A program made the position numbers and the translations under genes. Of a stretch of DNA of 64,000 nt, positions 16,881 through 32,598 are shown piece by piece. The notes beneath the pieces are model-generated. The model had not been told where the DNA came from and did not search any database. It saw only the letters and a list, made by a program, of their open reading frames with translations. Positions within the stretch are counted from its first letter, which is position 1. Every line of letters begins with the position of its first letter. The DNA comes from Actinomyces sp. Marseille-P3109 (lineage in GTDB: Bacteria > Actinomycetota > Actinomycetes > Actinomycetales > Actinomycetaceae): the NCBI RefSeq assembly GCF_900323545.1, contig NZ_OOHN01000008.1, forward strand, positions 1,789,144 through 1,853,143, given 5' to 3'.

Positions 16881-17888
16881 ATGTCCGCCACCTCAGAGAA
16901 TCGGACTGACAACCAGGCCGAGAACCAGGCTGAGAAGCCCGCTGAACGCCGCACCGTACCGTTCGTCGTCGGCGCCTACCCCATGCTTCCCCCCGACGAC
17001 GAGGACCGCCGCGGGGCCGCCGCCCTGTACGCCGCGCTGGCCGACCTCGGTTGTGTCGACGGCATCGAGCTGCCCTTCCGGGAGGCGCTCGACGCGCCCG
17101 AGCCGTGGCTGGCCGAGCAGCTGGCGGGGCGCTTCACGCAGTGCGTCATCACGGCGATCCCGGGAACCATGGGGCGCGCCGGGGCCGATCCCGCCTTCGG
17201 CCTGGCCTCCCCCGACGACGACGGACGCAGCCAGGCCCTGGCCTACACCCGCACCCTGCTCGAGGCGGTCGACCGTCTGCACGAGGCCGCGGGGCAGCAG
17301 GTCGTCACCCGGGTGGAGCTGCACTCGGCGCCCCACCACCAGGCCTGCGCCAAGGCCTTCCACGCCTCCTTGAGCGAGCTGGCCGAGGACTTCGCCTCCC
17401 GGAGCCTGGGGATGATCGTGGAGCACTGCGACGCCGAGGGCGGCGTGGGCCCCTCGGAGAAGGCCTTCCTGCCGCTGTCCCAGGAGATCGTCGCCTGCCG
17501 GGACACCCCGGCCCTCATCACCGTCAACTGGGGCCGCTCGGTCATCGAGACCCACGACCCGGCCACCCCGGAGCACCACGTGCGCGAGCTCGTCGAGGCG
17601 GGCCTGCTGGGCGGCGTCATGATCTCGGGCGCCGGCCCCGAGAAGACCCAGTGGGCCTGGGCGTGGGCCGATGCGCATCTGCCTCTGGCCGAGCACGAGC
17701 CGACCAGCTGGCTCACGCCCGAGCGGGTGGCCGCCACGATGCGTGCGGCCGGTTCCGCCCAGACCTACGAGGGCCTCAAGATCAATACCCCGGCCCGTGC
17801 CTCCCTGGAGGAGAAACTGGCCTGGGTCGGCCGCGTCCGCGAGGCCATGCTCGCCGGGCGCACCGGACTCACAGAGCCCACCGACTGA
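16881..17888 (+). CDS. DUF4862 family protein
   Basis: 335-aa protein, ATG start seven bases after AAGGAG. It has a short charged N-terminal extension and then a globular domain that opens with VPFVVGAYPMLP. Repeated beta-alpha character and conserved His/Glu pairs (VELHSAPHH, MIVEHCDAEGG, LITVNWGRSVIETHD) suggest a TIM-barrel, sugar-isomerase-like fold. DUF4862 is uncharacterised. Its position divergent from a sialidase/beta-galactosidase operon, behind a shared palindrome, points to a role in sialic acid or amino-sugar handling (inference). Followed by a 21-bp stem terminator. Confidence 0.8.
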   Translation: MSATSENRTDNQAENQAEKPAERRTVPFVVGAYPMLPPDDEDRRGAAALYAALADLGCVDGIELPFREALDAPEPWLAEQLAGRFTQCVITAIPGTMGRAGADPAFGLASPDDDGRSQALAYTRTLLEAVDRLHEAAGQQVVTRVELHSAPHHQACAKAFHASLSELAEDFASRSLGMIVEHCDAEGGVGPSEKAFLPLSQEIVACRDTPALITVNWGRSVIETHDPATPEHHVRELVEAGLLGGVMISGAGPEKTQWAWAWADAHLPLAEHEPTSWLTPERVAATMRAAGSAQTYEGLKINTPARASLEEKLAWVGRVREAMLAGRTGLTEPTD

Positions 17889-17940
17889 GCACGCCAGGCT
17901 CGTCGCCTGCCGCGTCGCCGGCTCCTCCGCCGCTCACACA

Positions 17941-17986
17941 ACGGCGTCCGGCCCGCTCCCCCACCGGGGAGCGGGCCGGACGCCGT
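17941..17986. terminator. Bidirectional terminator between DUF4862 gene and rpoC
   Basis: A perfect 21-bp stem (17941-17961 with 17966-17986, ends acggcgtccgg / ccggacgccgt) and a 4-nt loop cacc. It lies between two converging genes, 52 bp after the DUF4862 stop and 38 bp after the rpoC stop. Confidence 0.88.
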
Positions 17987-18023
17987 GGAAGCCGCTCGTC
18001 GCAGACGTTCCCGAGGAGATCGC

Positions 18024-21977
<3,954 letters not shown>

Positions 21978-22074
21978 AGTTCCTACTTCCGATGGTGAAT
22001 CTCATCAGGTGGTGGTCTGGGGGCGTTCCGTCGTCGTTGTTCCATGACTCCGACGGCGCCTGCGAGCCTGGTGG

Positions 22075-22106
22075 GAGGGCGGGCGGCGGGCCTGCCGCCC
22101 GCCCTC
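22075..22106 (-). terminator. Hairpin in the rpoB-rpoC gap
   Basis: Perfect 13-bp GC stem gagggcgggcggc / gccgcccgccctc with a 6-nt loop, 49 bp after the rpoB stop. Because rpoC follows, it is more likely a partial attenuator or RNA-processing site than a complete terminator. Confidence 0.55.
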
Positions 22107-22154
22107 AACCGGGGCTCGATGAAGTTGTCACGAAGTCGTCACCGGAGTGGCTAC

Positions 22155-25676
<3,522 letters not shown>

Positions 25677-25858
25677 AGGGGGATCCTTCCCTCAGATCGG
25701 GGATCACACAACGCGCACCGCGGGCACCGGGTTGAGTAGAATCTGCGGAGTCGGGCTCGCGCCCGCCGGGGTTCCGCGGGGCCGGGGCCCGCGCGGAGGG
25801 CAGATACTCCTCGCACCAATACACACAATGCACGCAAAGCGCTAGCGTACACGGCCGG

Positions 25859-25864
25859 CGTCAA
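25859..25864 (-). promoter_or_regulatory. Possible -35 of the rpoB promoter
   Basis: TTGACG on the minus strand about 185 bp before rpoB, with TACGCT and TAGCGC downstream at imperfect spacing. It is the best promoter-like hexamer I can see in the lower half of the gap; weak support. Confidence 0.25.
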
Positions 25865-26270
25865 GTACTCCACGCCGATTCTCACCCGATCCTTGCGATT
25901 CCCACCACAGTCGCGCATACTGCCCCGCCCGTGCCCTCCGCGTGACCTGAATCCCGCTCGACGCTCGGTTCTCGGATGGGCCCTCCTGCGTGATCTCCCG
26001 GGCGGCCATTGTCCACCGCGCCACTTGCTCACCGATGCCCGCCCCTGCCTGACGCTGCTGGCTGCCGCTGGCCACCGCTGCCCGCCAACACCTGTCGCCG
26101 TTTACCTGCTGCTGCGTGACTGCCGCTGCCTGACGCTGCTGGCCACCGCTACCCACCACTGCCTATCGCCGACGACTGCCGAAGCCACCGCGCGAAGCCG
26201 CCGCACCAGACCGACCGGACCGCCGCCCGTCCCCGCGCACCTCCTGGATCCCGGCATCCGCCCCCACAGG

Positions 26271-26316
26271 TCCCTTCCCCGCACCCTGCCACGTCCCTTC
26301 CCCGCACCCTGCCACC
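26271..26316. repeat. 23-bp tandem repeat, two copies plus a remnant
   Basis: Unit tcccttccccgcaccctgcc plus three bases (acg, then acc), 26271-26293 and 26294-26316, followed by a diverged third start (tccccttgcacc). C-rich on the plus strand, inside the rpoB upstream region. Confidence 0.85.
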
Positions 26317-26350
26317 TCCCCTTGCACCTGGCGTCGTCGCCGCCATCGGC

Positions 26351-26449
26351 GACGTACTTTCCCCATGAGGACTGCGTCTTCTCAAAGACGACGACGCCCA
26401 GACACCAGTCGTTCACCACGAATCGCAGTCCTCACGACAAAAGTACGTC
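26351..26449. repeat. 26-bp split inverted repeat
   Basis: Arms 26351-26376 and 26424-26449 are inverted copies. The outer ten bases (gacgtacttt) and the inner ten (gaggactgcg) match exactly, while the six bases between differ. The 47-bp loop holds a small hairpin-like tctt..aaga. It could be a paired operator, an RNA structure or a miniature-element end. Confidence 0.75.
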
Positions 26450-26573
26450 CTCAGTCACCGTCAAGCCCGCCGGCACGCGCACTATCCAGCACCTGGGCGG
26501 GGATGCCGCCGCACCCGCCCACGCTCGACGGTGTTGAAGCACGCCGACGACGACACCCCCGCCCCGGCACGCA

Positions 26574-26611
26574 ACCGGGTCCCGCCCACCTGGTGGTGGG
26601 CGGGACCCGGT
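26574..26611 (-). terminator. Terminator after rplL
   Basis: Perfect 17-bp stem accgggtcccgcccacc / ggtgggcgggacccggt around loop tggt, 61 bp after the rplL stop. No T-tract, as is typical of the phylum. Confidence 0.85.
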
Positions 26612-26671
26612 GATGCTGGGCTCCCCCGGCCGTCGACGGCTCTCAGGCCACGTCAGGCAGCGGGGAGAAGC

Positions 26672-27061
26672 TCACTTGAGGGTGACGGTGGCGCCGGCGC
26701 CCTCGAGCTGCTCCTTGGCCTTCTCGGCGGCCTCCTTGTTGGCGCCCTCGAGGACGGGCTTGGGAGCGCCGTCGACGAGCTCCTTGGCCTCCTTCAGGCC
26801 GAGGGAGGTCAGGGCGCGCACCTCCTTGATGACCTGGATCTTCTTGTCGCCGGCGGCCTCGAGGATGACGTCGAACTCGTCCTTCTCCTCGGCGGCGGCC
26901 TCGCCACCGGCAGCGCCGGGGGCGGCAGCAACGGCCACGGCGGCCGGAGCGGCGGCGGTGACGTCGAAGGTCTCCTCGAAGGCCTTGACGAACTCGGAGA
27001 GCTCGATGAGGGTGAGCTCCTTGAACTGCTCGATGAGCTCTTCGGTGGTCAGCTTCGCCAT
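26672..27061 (-). CDS. rplL: 50S ribosomal protein L7/L12
   Basis: 129-aa ribosomal stalk protein that recruits translation GTPases. It has the N-terminal dimerisation helix ([27 protein letters not shown]), an Ala-rich hinge (residues ~38-58), and the C-terminal domain with [20 protein letters not shown]. Second gene of the rplJL pair, 63 bp after rplJ, and followed by a strong terminator. Confidence 0.97.
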   Translation of the reverse strand: MAKLTTEELIEQFKELTLIELSEFVKAFEETFDVTAAAPAAVAVAAAPGAAGGEAAAEEKDEFDVILEAAGDKKIQVIKEVRALTSLGLKEAKELVDGAPKPVLEGANKEAAEKAKEQLEGAGATVTLK

Positions 27062-27124
27062 GATGGGCGTTCCTTCCTTATCTGGTTCCTGCGCGCGCAG
27101 GGTTGGTGGATGACGCGTGCGGCC

Positions 27125-27646
27125 TCAGGCCGCGGTCTCCTGCTTCTCGCGCAGGGCGTCGACGGTGCGCACGGCCTGGGAGGCCGGTGCGGCGAAGAGG
27201 TACGCAGCCTTGGACAGGGACGCCTTGACGGCGCCCGCGGTCTTGGCGAGCAGCACCTCGCGGGACTCGAGAGAGGCAAGCTGGTCAACGCCGTCGGCGG
27301 ACAGCACGGCGCCGTCCATGACACCGCCCTTGATGACGAGCTGCTGGTTGTCCTTGGCGAAGTCACGCAGAGCCTTGGCAGCCTCAACCGGTTCACCGGT
27401 GACGAAGGTCAGGGCGGAGGGGCCCGTGAGGTCGTCGGCGAAGCCCTCGAGCCCGACCTGGCGGGCAGCGATCGCAGCAAGCGTGTTCTTCACCACGGTG
27501 TACTCGGCGTTACCGGAGAGGGAACGACGCAGCTCCTTGAGCTGGGCGACACTCAGTCCCCGGTACTCAGTCAGCAGGACCGCGTCAGCCTGGCGGAACT
27601 TGTCCGCCAGAGCAGCGACGGCTGCTTCCTTGTCAGGCCGTGCCAT
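27125..27646 (-). CDS. rplJ: 50S ribosomal protein L10
   Basis: 173-aa stalk base protein binding L7/L12 dimers. Start ATG at 27646 ([18 protein letters not shown]) behind GGAAGGAGGG; the frame extends 33 residues further upstream, but that stretch overlaps the structured leader and is not protein-like. Core [20 protein letters not shown] and the C-terminal L12-binding helix are present. Probably autoregulated through the leader at 27650-27830. Confidence 0.96.
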   Translation of the reverse strand: MARPDKEAAVAALADKFRQADAVLLTEYRGLSVAQLKELRRSLSGNAEYTVVKNTLAAIAARQVGLEGFADDLTGPSALTFVTGEPVEAAKALRDFAKDNQQLVIKGGVMDGAVLSADGVDQLASLESREVLLAKTAGAVKASLSKAAYLFAAPASQAVRTVDALREKQETAA

Positions 27647-27649
27647 GGG

Positions 27650-27830
27650 CCCTCCTTCCGTGGTATGCCGCAGGGCCCACCCACTGGAAAAGCCCCGCGC
27701 CGGTGGGCACGGGGCTCGCTTCCGGGCACGCCCGGAAGGGGTCACGTTCTCACCTGCGCCGGCCTCACCTCAAGTGAGCTTGGTCCCGCCGGAGCGGGAG
27801 ACCTGCGGTCTTTGGCAGAGAGCACCATAC
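27650..27830 (-). ncRNA. Ribosomal protein L10 leader
   Basis: The minus-strand transcript before rplJ carries the conserved-looking ccaaagaccgcaggtc block (around 27805-27821) of L10 leaders. A perfect 8-bp hairpin with a 4-nt loop follows (27719-27738), then a terminator-like stem agccccg..cggggct followed by TTTT (27688-27716). In this family the L10-L12 complex binds the leader and represses its own operon. Confidence 0.7.
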
Positions 27831-27854
27831 CCAGTGGCGCACCCGTTCACGCAA
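27824..27854 (-). promoter_or_regulatory. Possible rplJL promoter
   Basis: Minus strand TTGCGT (27849-27854), 19-bp spacer, TATGGT (27824-27829). Transcription would start just before the L10 leader block, which suits its position, but the spacer is long. Confidence 0.4.
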
Positions 27855-27974
27855 GACAGGGCGCCGTGGAACTGGTCACTGGCACTGGCGACCGGACCTC
27901 GCACAACGCCGGCAACAGGCTCGACGATGGGACACGGAGTCTGCGTCGTCGTCCTGCCATCGCCCGATGGAGCA

Positions 27975-28457
27975 TCAGACCCCGAGGCTGCTGGCCAGCG
28001 CCTCGCGCTCGGTGACGTCGTACCAGAGCAGGTCGGCCTCGGCCGCACGCTCGAAGGCGTCCTCGTCGCCGAGCCGGGCGGCATGCACGTCGGCCTCCGC
28101 CTCAGCCTCGTCCACGAGCAGGGCGGCCACGTCATCCCAGGGGATCTCGGCGCTCACCTCGACGGTGCCGGGCAGGACGTCCCCCTCGACGGCGAGCTCA
28201 CGCACGTGCTCGGCGTCGACGTCGGCGGCGATGACGATACGTCGGTCGGCCAGCCCCTCGGCGCCGGGCTCGGCCAGCAGCACGAGGGAGGCATCGGCGG
28301 CGCACAGCGAGGCGGAGACCTCCAGCCCCTCCTCGTCCTCCTCCGGCAGGGCGTGGGCGAGGGCGGGGGTGGCGGCGTGAGCCAGGAGGGGCTCCTGTGG
28401 CGAGCCGAGGACGGCGACGCGCAGGTGCGCGGCGGTGGCGGGAAGGTAGATGCGCAT
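27975..28457 (-). CDS. DUF6912 family protein
   Basis: 160-aa acidic conserved actinobacterial protein. I chose ATG 28457 (MRIYLPATAAHLRVAVLGS), since the longer frame adds 48 residues of atypical sequence. The opening MRIY(L/V)PAT is the hallmark of the family, and the C-terminal part is rich in Glu/Asp/Ala helices ending WYDVTEREALASSLGV. No catalytic motif is apparent and the function is unknown. It lies upstream of rplJ on the same strand but is separated by the rplJ promoter and leader. Confidence 0.7.
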   Translation of the reverse strand: MRIYLPATAAHLRVAVLGSPQEPLLAHAATPALAHALPEEDEEGLEVSASLCAADASLVLLAEPGAEGLADRRIVIAADVDAEHVRELAVEGDVLPGTVEVSAEIPWDDVAALLVDEAEAEADVHAARLGDEDAFERAAEADLLWYDVTEREALASSLGV

Positions 28458-28624
28458 GGCCCCAGTCTGCCTCACCGGCCCTGCCCCGGTGGACCACGGA
28501 GGACACGGGACTGACGGCCGCGCCTCGCTGCGCTCGGACTGCACCGGAGCCCCGGAAGCCGAGCCGAAGCGCACGTCCGCAAGGGCAGGGAGGCCCTGCA
28601 CCGCACGGCCACCCGCGCCGGGAG

Positions 28625-30658
28625 TCAGTACCGATGGCGCCCCGTTCTTGGCGGCGCCGGAGGACCGTCATCGCCTCCCTCGCGGCCGCCTCGGTTGCCT
28701 CCCGGGCTCGGGCTCGGGTCCTGCCCCACCCCGCGGCTCAGGCCCGGCCCCTCCCAGCGCGACGGCATCTGCGGCGGCAACGGCGGCTGAGTCGGAGGCT
28801 GGGCCGACGGCGGTACAGGCCGCTGCGACGGCTGCGGGGCGCGCGCAGTGGAGTGAGGCGCCCCAGGAGCCGGCATGTGGGCGCCGGCCGCCGGGGAGCC
28901 GTCGCCGCGCCGCCGCCGCCCGCCCCTGCTGCGCGTGGTGGAGCGCCTCCTCCCGTTGGCGGCCCTGGCCTCGGCCTTGGTCCGGCCCGCGGAGCCATGG
29001 GCCTTGTCACGCTTCTTACGGCGGCGCAGCAGCGACCGGCGCGAGGAGCTGCCCTTCCGGGCGGCACCGGCCTGCGGGTCGATACGATCGACGAGTGCGC
29101 TCAGCGCCTTCCCCAGCGAGCTGCCGGGCGCCCCCTCCAGGACGCTGCGTCCCTGAAGCAGGCAGGAATCGGCGGTCGCCGCGTCATCAGGCAGCAGGAC
29201 GATGTCCTCCAGTCCACCGAAACGTGCCAGGGCCTCACGCAGCGCCTGCTGGGGAGAGGGCCCGGCGGCCGAGGCCCGCACCCGGTTGACGACGACCTCG
29301 ACCCGGCCGCTGGGCGTCGCGGAGGAGCCCACCTCGTCCAGGAGCTGGAGCAGGCGGCGCACACCCACCGGGTCCGCCCCGCCGACCACCAGCACGACAT
29401 CGGCGCGGGACACCAGGTCCGCGGTGACCGCCCCGCGTCCGGGCTCGAGCGTGAAGTCGTCGACGTCGTCGTCGATGACACCACCGGCGACGTCGACGAC
29501 GGTCCAGGCCGCGGCCTGACGGCACTGGAGCCAGACCTCGGTCATGGAGGCTGGCGGCAGCTCCCGCCAGCGCCCGGCCCGTCCCAGCCCTCCCAGTAGC
29601 GAGAGCCCATCGCCCACCGGGGCCAGGACCCGCTGGAAGCTCTCGGCGTCGAGCCGGCCGTGGGTGGCTAGGCGGGCGGCTCCGGCCAGGGCCGAGGAGT
29701 CCTCCGGCATTCCGAGGATCTGGACCAGGCTGGGGGCCTCGACGTCGGCGTCGACAAGAATCGCCCCGCCGGAGGCGGCCAGGCCGTGAGCGAGGGAGGC
29801 GGCCACGGTTGAGCGCCCGGGGGCACCGTGCGGCCCCCACACCAGGACGATCCGCCCGCGCCCGCCGTCGGGTGCCGAGGCCTGAGAGCCGGGGTGTGAG
29901 CCACCCGCGGCACCCGGAGCGGCCATGACGGTGTGCGACCTGCCCGGCGCGACCGACGGCGGCACCGCGAAGTCCTCCGGGGAGCCCTCGCCTGCGCGCT
30001 GCGCCCGCCCCGGCCCCGAGGGTCCACCCGCGAACGCACCGGGACCGGGGGCGAAGGACATGGGGCCGGGTGGAGCAGGCGCCTCCCCGGCTCCGTCCGG
30101 CCCGGGAGACTGCCGCCACAATTCCTCGAGCCGGGCGGTCTCCTGCGCGGCACTGTGCGATGCGGTCGGCGCAGACGAAGCGGGTGACGGGGGCGTGGCG
30201 GCGCTCAGCCAGTCGTTGCTCGTTGCCGCCGGGCGTGCTGGGGCATCAAGGGCTGTCCCGGCCGCGATGGAGGAGGCCGGTGAGGACGCTCCGGTGCCGG
30301 CCGCGCCGCGGCGCACGAGGTCCTGCATCACGGAGCGGATGCGGCTGGGGGCCGAGTCGCGGCTCAGGACCGGCCACCCCGCGCTGCGCCAGCGCTCCTC
30401 CTCGCGGGCCTCCACCAGGAGCAGCCCGCTCAGGCCGGCACGGCCGAGCCGGTCCAGGACGGTGCGGTCGATCTCGTCGAACCCGGTGTCCAGCAGAGCG
30501 AAGGACGCCAACCCGGCCATGCCCGCCGAGAGCAGCTCGGGCAGGTCGGCGCACCTGCGTACGACGCACAGTCCGCTTCCCGACTGACTCAGCGCGCGCA
30601 GGATGTCGGCGTCGTCGCCGCTGAGGGCCAGGAGGATCCCGGCGCCCGGGGCACTCAC
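28625..30658 (-). CDS. CpaE/MinD-like P-loop ATPase
   Basis: 677-aa protein with a response-receiver-like N-terminal domain lacking clear phosphorylation residues (1-~115). A long Pro/Ala/Ser linker follows, then a MinD/ParA-type ATPase with deviant Walker A GPHGAPGRSTVAASLAHGLA and switch VDADVEAPSL, and a basic, Pro-rich tail after ~560. This resembles CpaE/TadZ-type localisation ATPases. No pilus genes are nearby. It starts with GTG overlapping the stop of the SAF gene (GTGA), so the two are translated together. In many actinobacteria a CpaE-like and a SAF protein sit in this spot near secA; the role is unproven. Confidence 0.8.
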   Translation of the reverse strand: MSAPGAGILLALSGDDADILRALSQSGSGLCVVRRCADLPELLSAGMAGLASFALLDTGFDEIDRTVLDRLGRAGLSGLLLVEAREEERWRSAGWPVLSRDSAPSRIRSVMQDLVRRGAAGTGASSPASSIAAGTALDAPARPAATSNDWLSAATPPSPASSAPTASHSAAQETARLEELWRQSPGPDGAGEAPAPPGPMSFAPGPGAFAGGPSGPGRAQRAGEGSPEDFAVPPSVAPGRSHTVMAAPGAAGGSHPGSQASAPDGGRGRIVLVWGPHGAPGRSTVAASLAHGLAASGGAILVDADVEAPSLVQILGMPEDSSALAGAARLATHGRLDAESFQRVLAPVGDGLSLLGGLGRAGRWRELPPASMTEVWLQCRQAAAWTVVDVAGGVIDDDVDDFTLEPGRGAVTADLVSRADVVLVVGGADPVGVRRLLQLLDEVGSSATPSGRVEVVVNRVRASAAGPSPQQALREALARFGGLEDIVLLPDDAATADSCLLQGRSVLEGAPGSSLGKALSALVDRIDPQAGAARKGSSSRRSLLRRRKKRDKAHGSAGRTKAEARAANGRRRSTTRSRGGRRRRGDGSPAAGAHMPAPGAPHSTARAPQPSQRPVPPSAQPPTQPPLPPQMPSRWEGPGLSRGVGQDPSPSPGGNRGGREGGDDGPPAPPRTGRHRY

Positions 30659-31395
30659 GACGCTTTCTCCGCAGGCGCCTCCTGGCCGGTGGGAACCAGG
30701 ACGAGTGATCCCTCCTGCCCGACGGCGCTGAGGACGGCGGCCAGGGAGTCCTCGGGAACCTTGACCTCCACCCCTGTGCTCGGCGCGGAGATCAGCCCCT
30801 TGTTGACCTCGCCGACCGAGGCGATGACCAGTCCCGTGGCCACTCGGCGGGCCCCGCCGTCACCGGTCTGCTCCTGCCCGGCCTGGTCGGTTTGACCGGT
30901 GGTGGGCGCCTGGGTGGAAGGGCTGCCGACGGCGCTCTCCTTGGGTACGAGCCACAGGTCGACGTAGTCACCGACCTTCGTCGAGGCCGGCAGGTTGGAG
31001 GCGACGTTGAGGACCACCGGCCGCAGCGCCTGCTCCCGGCTGCTGTCCACGGCCACCGCCGCCAGCAGCTCCCCCTTGCTCATGGAGCGGGTGGCCACAG
31101 CGCCGTCGGGCAGGTGTCCGACCTCGACGTAGGCATCGGTGCCGGGATGAGCCTCGACCGCGGTGAGGACGCCGTCGGCGGTCAGGTCGGCCCCGGGGGC
31201 GACGTCCTTGGAGAGCACGTACACGCGGGTGGTGTCTGCGGCGGCGTCGACGGCCCAGGCTCCCAGGGCCACGGCCGCGGCGACCAGGACCACTCCCCCG
31301 GCCATGCGCGGATCCTTCCAGGCGGGGCGGCGCCATCGGCCACCACGGGGACGCTCGGGCACCGCTCGGGAGTGCGCACTGCGAGATGATGTCAC
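30655..31395 (-). CDS. SAF-domain membrane protein (CpaB/RcpC-like)
   Basis: 246-aa protein. I use GTG 31395 (MTSSRSAHSRAVPERPRGGR), which lies six bases after AAGGAGGA; the open frame itself runs to 31458. A basic N-terminus is followed by one membrane helix (GGVVLVAAAVALGAWAVDAA). A SAF domain (TRVYVLSKDVAPGADLTADG...) comes next, as in CpaB/RcpC pilus-assembly or flagellar FlgA-like proteins. A Thr/Gln linker interrupts the C-terminal part. First gene of a two-gene operon with the CpaE-like ATPase. Confidence 0.78.
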   Translation of the reverse strand: MTSSRSAHSRAVPERPRGGRWRRPAWKDPRMAGGVVLVAAAVALGAWAVDAAADTTRVYVLSKDVAPGADLTADGVLTAVEAHPGTDAYVEVGHLPDGAVATRSMSKGELLAAVAVDSSREQALRPVVLNVASNLPASTKVGDYVDLWLVPKESAVGSPSTQAPTTGQTDQAGQEQTGDGGARRVATGLVIASVGEVNKGLISAPSTGVEVKVPEDSLAAVLSAVGQEGSLVLVPTGQEAPAEKAS

Positions 31396-31450
31396 GGGAA
31401 TCCTCCTTGATCGCCTGCAATCATCGTCAGGATAAAATGATACCTCACGG

Positions 31451-31459
31451 TTATCCACA
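31451..31459 (+). promoter_or_regulatory. Perfect DnaA-box consensus in a divergent promoter region
   Basis: ttatccaca matches the DnaA box exactly. A degenerate opposite-strand copy (tgtggagag) follows at 31476. It lies 55 bp before the SAF gene start and 50 bp before the HTH gene start. A single site may be chance or may place these genes under DnaA control. Confidence 0.4.
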
Positions 31460-31508
31460 ACCTTCTTTGAGAATTGTGGAGAGGGACAAGCAGTGGGATC
31501 ATCGTTCT

Positions 31509-31733
31509 ATGAGCACACGATTCCTGACTATCGCCGACGTCGCCGAGCAGCTCCAGCTGTCCGCCCAGGCCGTGCGCGCCCTCATCCGTACCGGAGACCT
31601 CCCAGCCATCCAGGTCGGTGCCCGCAAGCTCTGGCGCATCGAGGACCAGGCCCTCGAGGACTACATCCAGCGTCAGCTCGCCTCGACCCGGGCCATGGTG
31701 GCCGCGGGCTGGGTCGAGGACGAGGAGTCCTGA
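31509..31733 (+). CDS. BldC/excisionase-like helix-turn-helix protein
   Basis: 74-aa protein from ATG 31509: MSTRFLTIADVAEQLQLSAQ, then a recognition helix AVRALIRTGDLPAIQVGARKL and wing WRIEDQALEDYIQRQL. This is the MerR-type winged HTH of the BldC/excisionase (helix_turn_helix_17) group. In actinobacteria such small proteins are developmental or housekeeping regulators. It is divergent from the SAF/CpaE pair and shares a ~110-bp promoter region containing the DnaA box. Confidence 0.85.
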   Translation: MSTRFLTIADVAEQLQLSAQAVRALIRTGDLPAIQVGARKLWRIEDQALEDYIQRQLASTRAMVAAGWVEDEES

Positions 31734-31802
31734 GCACACCCGCCGCACCGTCTCCAGCCGCTCTCCCGACACCCCTACGACACCTCCACACCGAAGCAGA
31801 CG

Positions 31803-32342
31803 TCAGCGACTGCGCAGCACCTCGATCGCCGCGGTCATGACGCTGATGATCCCCGCGCCGGGCGTGCGGCGCGCACGGACCCCGCCCTCAGGGTCGAGGG
31901 CGACATCGACATGGTCCGAGCCCACCCGGACCAGCCGCCCCACCACCTCTCCGGATCCCAGGACCAGCCGCACCCGCGCACCGCGCCGAGCGATCTCACG
32001 CAGCAGCGCCCCCAACGTGGGCCGACGGCGGTCGTCCCGGGGCGCAGGGCCGGCCAGCACCGCCATCGTCGCCACCGCGGCCAGCGGAACAATCGCCTGC
32101 AGGCCCTCCCCCTCGTCGACCAGGACATAGGCGGGCTCGACCCGGGTCACGACGCCATCAACGGGCACGCCGCCGCGGGTGCGCAGGTGGATGAGACGCC
32201 CCACCGACCCTCGGAGCCGATCGACCACCTCGATCGAGGCGTGCTCAGCCTCGGCCAGCTCGGCGCTCTGCGCCACCAGGTCCGCACGACGTTCGGCATC
32301 GAAGCTGCTCTCCAGGTCGGCGAGCATCAGGTCCCAGTCCAT
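31803..32342 (-). CDS. Conserved actinobacterial hypothetical protein
   Basis: 179-aa protein starting MDWDLMLADLESSFDAERRADLVAQ. An N-terminal helical segment precedes small beta-rich repeats ([56 protein letters not shown]) that look like Sm/SH3-type barrels. No catalytic motif, no signal peptide. I know similar proteins from the same neighbourhood (BldC-like gene, LysM, Rv3235, secA) in related genera. Function unknown. Confidence 0.7.
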   Translation of the reverse strand: MDWDLMLADLESSFDAERRADLVAQSAELAEAEHASIEVVDRLRGSVGRLIHLRTRGGVPVDGVVTRVEPAYVLVDEGEGLQAIVPLAAVATMAVLAGPAPRDDRRRPTLGALLREIARRGARVRLVLGSGEVVGRLVRVGSDHVDVALDPEGGVRARRTPGAGIISVMTAAIEVLRSR

Positions 32343-32598
32343 GTCCTCACCTCATCACACTCGGCGCTCCGTGCAAAGCCGCTCACCCCTGCGCCCACCC
32401 GCTTGTCCCCGGCCCCGCCCCCGGGCCATGGGCACCCGCGGCAGTGAGTCTCTGCGAGTCGCCACAAGTCACCATGAGTCACTGACTCCCTGAAAGAGAA
32501 GACACCATGTCAGACAGCGCGCCATTCACCTTGACATGAGGACAGCATCAGAGTAAACCTAACATCATCAAACATCATCATTGGCGATGGGGGCTGTC

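Larger units (their letters stand above)
25677..26671. other. 995-bp gap between rplL and rpoB
   Basis: I see no convincing gene here. The open frames are Pro/Arg-rich, low-complexity and lack ribosome-binding sites. Contents: the rplL terminator (26574-26611), a split inverted repeat (26351-26449), a 23-bp tandem repeat (26271-26316), a diverged ~45-bp direct repeat (ctgcctgacgctgctgg at about 26047 and 26131) and GC-rich leader sequence before rpoB. A TTGACG hexamer on the minus strand (25859-25864) could be part of the rpoB promoter. Confidence 0.6.

Noticed and set aside
25893..26537. 214-codon plus-strand frame in the rplL-rpoB gap
   Set aside because: Pro/Arg/His low-complexity, no ribosome-binding site, runs through the repeats; no protein-like pattern.
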